64,000 nt of DNA from Chytridium lagenaria (lineage: Eukaryota; Chytridiomycota; Chytridiomycetes; Chytridiales; Chytridiaceae). How positions within the stretch are numbered: the first letter of the stretch is position 1; every line of letters starts with the position of its first letter. Where the stretch lies: NCBI GenBank assembly GCA_025449115.1, contig JAHLKC010000138.1:47418-111417 (forward strand), given 5' to 3'. The notes beneath the pieces are model-generated. The model was not told where the DNA came from, did no database searches, and worked only from the letters and a program-made list of their open reading frames with translations. Of the stretch, positions 59,950 to 64,000 are shown in pieces. Position numbers and translations under genes: made by a program.

Positions 59950-61884
59950 TCAATTACAGCTCTTCTTTTCTTCAGCAATTTTTTTGTAAAGCTGATGAAA
60001 AGTTAAAAGAACTAATATACTCTCAATTACCTTGTTTCCTCAGCTTCTACAACTTTATCAGTCTCACTTTCATTGTTGGTCTCTGCCCGCTTTTTCTTAG
60101 CAATACAGTCAATCGCAAGATCAAGATCGCTCTTTGTAAAATGAATTTCGGCTGGCCGACGTAATAATTCATTGACGGTTGCAGCTGATGTCTACGAAAA
60201 GTATTTTAGTTACTATTATAACAAAGAATCCACCTTATATATGTGACTGAGACTCTCATTCCTCAACTTCGGATTTTTAAAAAAAAGCCCAAGTGAGTCT
60301 GCCGCCTCAAGGACTTCCGTTTTGTCGTAATCATATGTATACGTCCCATCCACATACGTGATCATCGTGTAGTAATCTATCGATGGTGTTTTGCAGTTTG
60401 TTAAAATCAAAGGCCTTACCTCCCTCCGATTTTGCCATAATGATTTTTTTGTTGTCTCTAATAAGAATAAATAAAACCACAAACAGAGAATACTTTTTTT
60501 TAACTGACGTAGGAAATCCGATTCCAGTGCTTTCTTTTTTCGGTTTTGATTTTGATTGCGGAAAAGAGGACGCGATATTCCTCAGCGTAGCCAGAGTTTT
60601 GTCTTCTGTATGAGGTTTGTTCAGAGTTTAAAAGGATATTTTTAACAGGGTTAAAGTAAAAAAATTAAATAACCTTCCGCATCATTATCGCCGTCACTAC
60701 TACTGATTGATAACACCGGGATAAACGATGAAGACTTTTCCCTCGGATTACCATCGTCTCTCTCCTCTGCGTTTAACGTTCATTAGCTGTTTTAATTTAA
60801 TGTAATCAACTCACTAAGTTTAATGGGATTTCCTTTCTCCTTCAAAGATGGTTTTTGAGAATTGGCTCGCTCTATTTAATTAAACGTAAATATTTTTTAT
60901 AAATTAAAGTCCACAAACAAACCGTGTTTATCAATTTCTTTTTTGGCATTACTTTTTGATAAAGCATTCCGAACCTTGGTATTCCATCGAATGATCTCTT
61001 CAGTCGCATCATCCTCTTGTTCTTCTTCCTGTCCCATTTCACCACTGCTAGACGTGGTTGCGGGCTTTTTCGGTGTCTATTTTTGTAAAAAATATAAATA
61101 AAAAACACTAATTATTACCTCCCCGCAAGCTGCCTCAATAATATTGGATGCTGCCTTATCAATAGAGTGTTCTGATACCTTAGGTTCAGCTTTAATCGTA
61201 TGATTTTTATCCTTCTTATTATCCGCTATTGAAGTAAAATATACAAAGTAAGATATACAATTTAAACGGCCCTATCAAACCATCAACTATCTCATAGTCT
61301 CCATCTTTAACAATAACTCCATGAGCTCTTTTAAATATTCCTTTAAGCTTTCCATGCAGCCATCTTTCTTCATATTCATCAACAACCTAATGTAATCGTA
61401 AGATTAAAATAAGATTAAAAAAACAACTTCTTTGAAGCATTTAAAACACTCCTCGTCCATCCTATTGCGGCGGAACTCAAGCATCAAGTTTTTGTCGGAC
61501 AGAGCATCCAGAACCGACTGAAAGCATTTCGGATTACTCATACGTTGCTCCAAGTCAATGCGCGCGATGGTATTCAAACAAATAGAAATTAGAAACAATA
61601 AAAGCACATATGTACTTCTTTATGTATATATCAGACTTCCGATGCGCTTTCAGCATGTCCTTTTTTTCATTTAATGACCTCTCTCCTTTTGCCAAATCCA
61701 ACACTTTCGAGCCACCCCCTTTTGTAGTAACTGCCTGAGTCATGTTTATCCAGCTCTCCTTTGTCGGGAAATTCATCATAAATTGCCGAACGCTTGAATC
61801 AAGATGGTGTGCCTCAAGCATATGCTGTTCAAGATCCTCTTTATTCTCCACCCTAACATTGATACTGCATCCAACACAAAACAT
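59950..61884 (-). CDS. Gene A2: paralogue of A1, CxxC/HxxxxH finger protein
   Basis: Minus strand; ATG at 61882-61884 gives MFCVGCSINVRVENKEDLEQ, aligning with A1 (C3, C6, H21, H26). The helical domain (about 61430-61540, RMSNPKCFQSVLDALSDKN) is followed by a phase-0 intron and VVDEYEERWLHGKLKGIFKR, the same join as in A1. Later exons are acidic and Lys-rich (GEMGQEEEQEDDATEE; SQKPSLKEKGNPIKL; SSSDGDNDAE), then a more ordered part (MITYVDGTYTYDYDKTEV, SLGLFFKNPKLRNESLSHIY) and EIHFTKSDLDLAIDCIAKKK. The end near 59950 (KKIAEEKKSCN) is tentative. Two mini-exons (57 and 93 nt) are symmetric phase 1, others are not. Points toward A1, with the tandem repeats between. Confidence 0.62.
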
Positions 61885-61902
61885 TTTCGCTGACAATTAA
61901 AA
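61885..61902. promoter_or_regulatory. 18-bp gap between divergent A2 and B2 start codons
   Basis: Only 18 bp separate the two initiator ATGs, so promoter elements of each gene must overlap the other's transcript or lie within its coding region. Confidence 0.5.
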
Positions 61903-63127
61903 ATGGAGGAGCAAGGTAATAATAGCATACTGGACGACATTAGTCCGATGCGACCCAACCGCATTGCTCAAGTTGCATTCGATCCTTCCTATCTTTCAGA
62001 CTCAGGTACCTATATTATTTTAACTACAAGAAATTCTGAGAACTTGCTTTAAAAGCAATAGAGGATGACGATAATGAGGATGAGAATGAAAATGACGACG
62101 ACGACGACGACAACAACAACGAAGATGAAGACAACCTTTCAAACGGCAGTAGATATTCGGAAGTGGCTTTAGATCAAACTATCCAGGTGCAAAACTCGAA
62201 TACAACGCGAACAAGCAACATTTTGGGGGAGACGACACCAGAGAATGTTTCGGATCTCATTTACGGGGTTAGGAGATTTGCTGATGGGATTTTGCAACCC
62301 TTCAGTTAAGTTAAAAATAATCGTCCATACTAATTTTAAATAGAGCTGCAAGTTAAAGCTGAAAGAAAGCGTCGAACAGTTCCAGAGGATACCAACACAA
62401 GGTGGACAAGAACGCAAAGCTCGAAATCGCCATTTGCAAGTCAGAATAAATTATATAGCAAAGCAACAAAAAAGATGATACAAATGGTAGGTTAAGGGTA
62501 ACGGGAATTGCAGTACTAATATATAATCAAGGGTGATGAGTTGAGCCGGAAAATTGGAGGTGAAATTCTGATATTCGCATGCCACGAAAGGTCCAAAAAC
62601 CCCATCATCTACACCTCGAAACAGTTTGAAGAGGTCTTTCCTCCTGTTTGCACTGATATATTGCGATGGTGCAATGTGCGGAACATCATGTACAGCACGG
62701 ACAATGCACAGTCAATTAACGATGAGTATCAAAGACTGTTGATGGAGAATTGTTCTTTATTGAGGGAGATGAAAGAACTTAAACTTATGGTTAAGGAAAT
62801 AGTGAGTATAACCAAAGATGTTTATTTTAGCTGATGTATCATAAGATCAAGTCAGGCTTTCCACCAACGCCGACTGACACAACAAGCCTAAAGAAAATCA
62901 CGCAAAAATGCAGCTATGTGAGTTCATCCCGTCATGCCGAAAACCAGCCAAATGTTATATCTCCTGGCCGCCGATCATTAAGACTTATTGAGAAAAACAC
63001 TCCGACGAGGTACTAGTATTAACTTTGGAAGGCTAGTCCTAACCAATAATTTTTTTTTACATAAGAGCCTCCGCCGGACGAATTGCAAAGAAAACCGCAA
63101 ACCGAAACAAGTCAGGAATTTGAATAA
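61903..63127 (+). CDS. Gene B2: paralogue of B1, SRKI-core protein
   Basis: ATG 61903 (MEEQGNNSILDDISPMRPNR). A first intron at about 62007-62051 leads to a strongly acidic Asp/Glu/Asn run (about 62060-62140), TTPENVSDLIYGVRRFADGI, then after a second intron a basic exon (KAERKRRTVPEDTNTRWTRT, KKMIQM). A phase-0 intron is followed by GDELSRKIGGEILIFACHER, NPIIYTSKQFEEVFPPV and a coiled coil (YQRLLMENCSLLREMKELKL). The basic end includes SPGRRSLRLIEKNTPTR, echoing the PPRRSRR motifs of B1. The SRKI core and the intron just before it are shared with B1. The end at 63127 assumes one more intron (about 63018-63064). Function unknown. Confidence 0.6.
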
Positions 63128-63185
63128 AAGAAGTTCAAGCCAGAGGGTAAAGCATATGTCAAGGGATGAGGGTTTGCTATTTCTT

Positions 63186-64000
63186 TCATTTATTGAATAA
63201 ACCCGCGATTTTAGCAGCAGCTTTTGAAGCCTTCGCCATTCCAAAAATTAGCTTTCCCCTATTATACATGCATACAAAAGTTTGAATAAGTATGATGCAG
63301 TGACATTCGCTCATATAAGACGCGGCTTTCCTCAGATTCCCTCCCATACGGCTATTCGATGATTCAGTTATACTTGTATTTAAAGACATAATCATTGGAT
63401 CGCTTCTGTAATGCTTTGCATGTGAAGCGCGAGAGCATCCTTTGTGTGTTTGCGCATGGAAGTCATCAATAATAAATCTGCAGTTTTCATAATACTTAAA
63501 CTCCCTTAATGTGCAGTAGTCGCCCGTTTGGCAATTATTATCGCCAACCAAAATGTCGGGGCACGTTTCGAAGCTTAAAACAAGTTAGCGTTAAGTATAA
63601 TATAGCTAAACATACTGAGTATATATCCCCGCAAAAGCATCATTTTGACCTTCATAGGAGTCAAACATGTGAAATCCAACATAGTACCCATGACGGCAAA
63701 CAAATACCATTGCACCCGATGTAAGTGTTGGTTCTCTGTATTTTTCGTAATGTTTTGGACAGGGGGCTCCATCAAACTCTCCAGCTTTTTGGCTAAGCTT
63801 TTCCTTTTCATTTAGTTTCGGATATTTTGGTCTTTGACGGATTTGAGGAAGGATATAAAAGGAACCTGTCTTATTGTTATTAGGGATAGTTTAATAATAA
63901 TAGACCATACTGAGAGCCAATCGGAATGTGCATGCTGTACAACAGGAAGTTGCGGCATATGGAGGCTGTGTTGGCGACCAATGCTTCGACGGTGGAAAGT
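63186..64000 (-). mobile_element. KDZ-like transposase, C-terminal part, running off the window
   Basis: Minus-strand frames give CPKHYEKYREPTLTSGAM, FVCRHGYYVGFHMFDSYEGQ, then ILVGDNNCQTGDYC, FIIDDFHAQTHKGC, SLNTSITESSNSRMGG and CHCIILIQTFVCMYN. This order of D-N-C, D-x-F-H, H-x-G-C and N-x-x-x-x-E-x-x-N-S matches the catalytic region of KDZ (Kyakuja-Dileera-Zisupton) transposases. An intron or frameshift lies near 63560-63610. The 5' part (63900-64000, VEALVANTASICRNFLLY) is probably coding too. It ends 60 bp from the convergent end of B2. Confidence 0.68.

Noticed and set aside
49765..64000. A Starship-type giant transposon
   Set aside because: Starships need a DUF3435 captain at one edge; the recombinase seen here is a short Crypton/DIRS-like C-terminal piece, and no Starship ends were found.

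Overview
The window is eukaryotic nuclear DNA, most likely from a zoosporic fungus (chytrid or close relative). Genes are broken by many short GT-AG introns of about 40-100 nt. The gene set is fungal (TOR kinase, Cdc25-type RasGEF, secreted tyrosinases, a chitin-binding CBM19-like protein). An axonemal dynein light chain 1 (DNAL1) gene at 22.7-23.9 kb shows that the organism builds a flagellum. No rRNA, intact tRNA or CRISPR was seen.

Layout of the host block (1-40.7 kb): the 3' part of a TMCO4/DUF726 gene; a secreted CBM19-like repeat protein; a small possible mitochondrial gene next to decayed local repeats; a TVP38/VTT membrane protein (-); an aldose 1-epimerase (-); a small possible mitochondrial protein (-); a three-finger C2H2 regulator; a RasGEF; an unknown basic protein; DNAL1; tyrosinase 1; TOR kinase; tyrosinase 2. 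The two tyrosinases are paralogues and flank TOR directly. RasGEF and TOR belong to growth and nutrient signalling, the tyrosinases and CBM19 protein to the secreted or wall fraction, DNAL1 to the zoospore.

Layout of the accessory block (41-64 kb): a PD-(D/E)XK, Crinkler-like nuclease; a Ty1/copia RNase H remnant; an LTR-like segment; a Ty3/gypsy-type integrase-chromodomain unit that carries an ExoIII/APE-type endonuclease where RNase H should be and shows no reverse transcriptase; a tyrosine recombinase with nearby direct and inverted repeats; then an unusual inverted duplication of a divergently transcribed gene pair, here called A and B. The order is recombinase(-), B1(-), A1(+), tandem repeats, A2(-), B2(+), KDZ-like transposase(-). 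A starts with a CxxC...HxxxxH finger; B has a conserved SRKI core and a basic tail. Gene A1 contains eleven consecutive symmetric phase-1 mini-exons. This A/B system is the best candidate here for something undescribed.

A caution applies to every gene: even very conserved coding sequence (TOR, TMCO4, the tyrosinases) carries single-base frameshifts, mostly in homopolymers. This looks more like an unpolished long-read assembly than real decay, so frameshifts alone were not used to call pseudogenes. Exon limits come from reading splice signals and protein continuity by eye.
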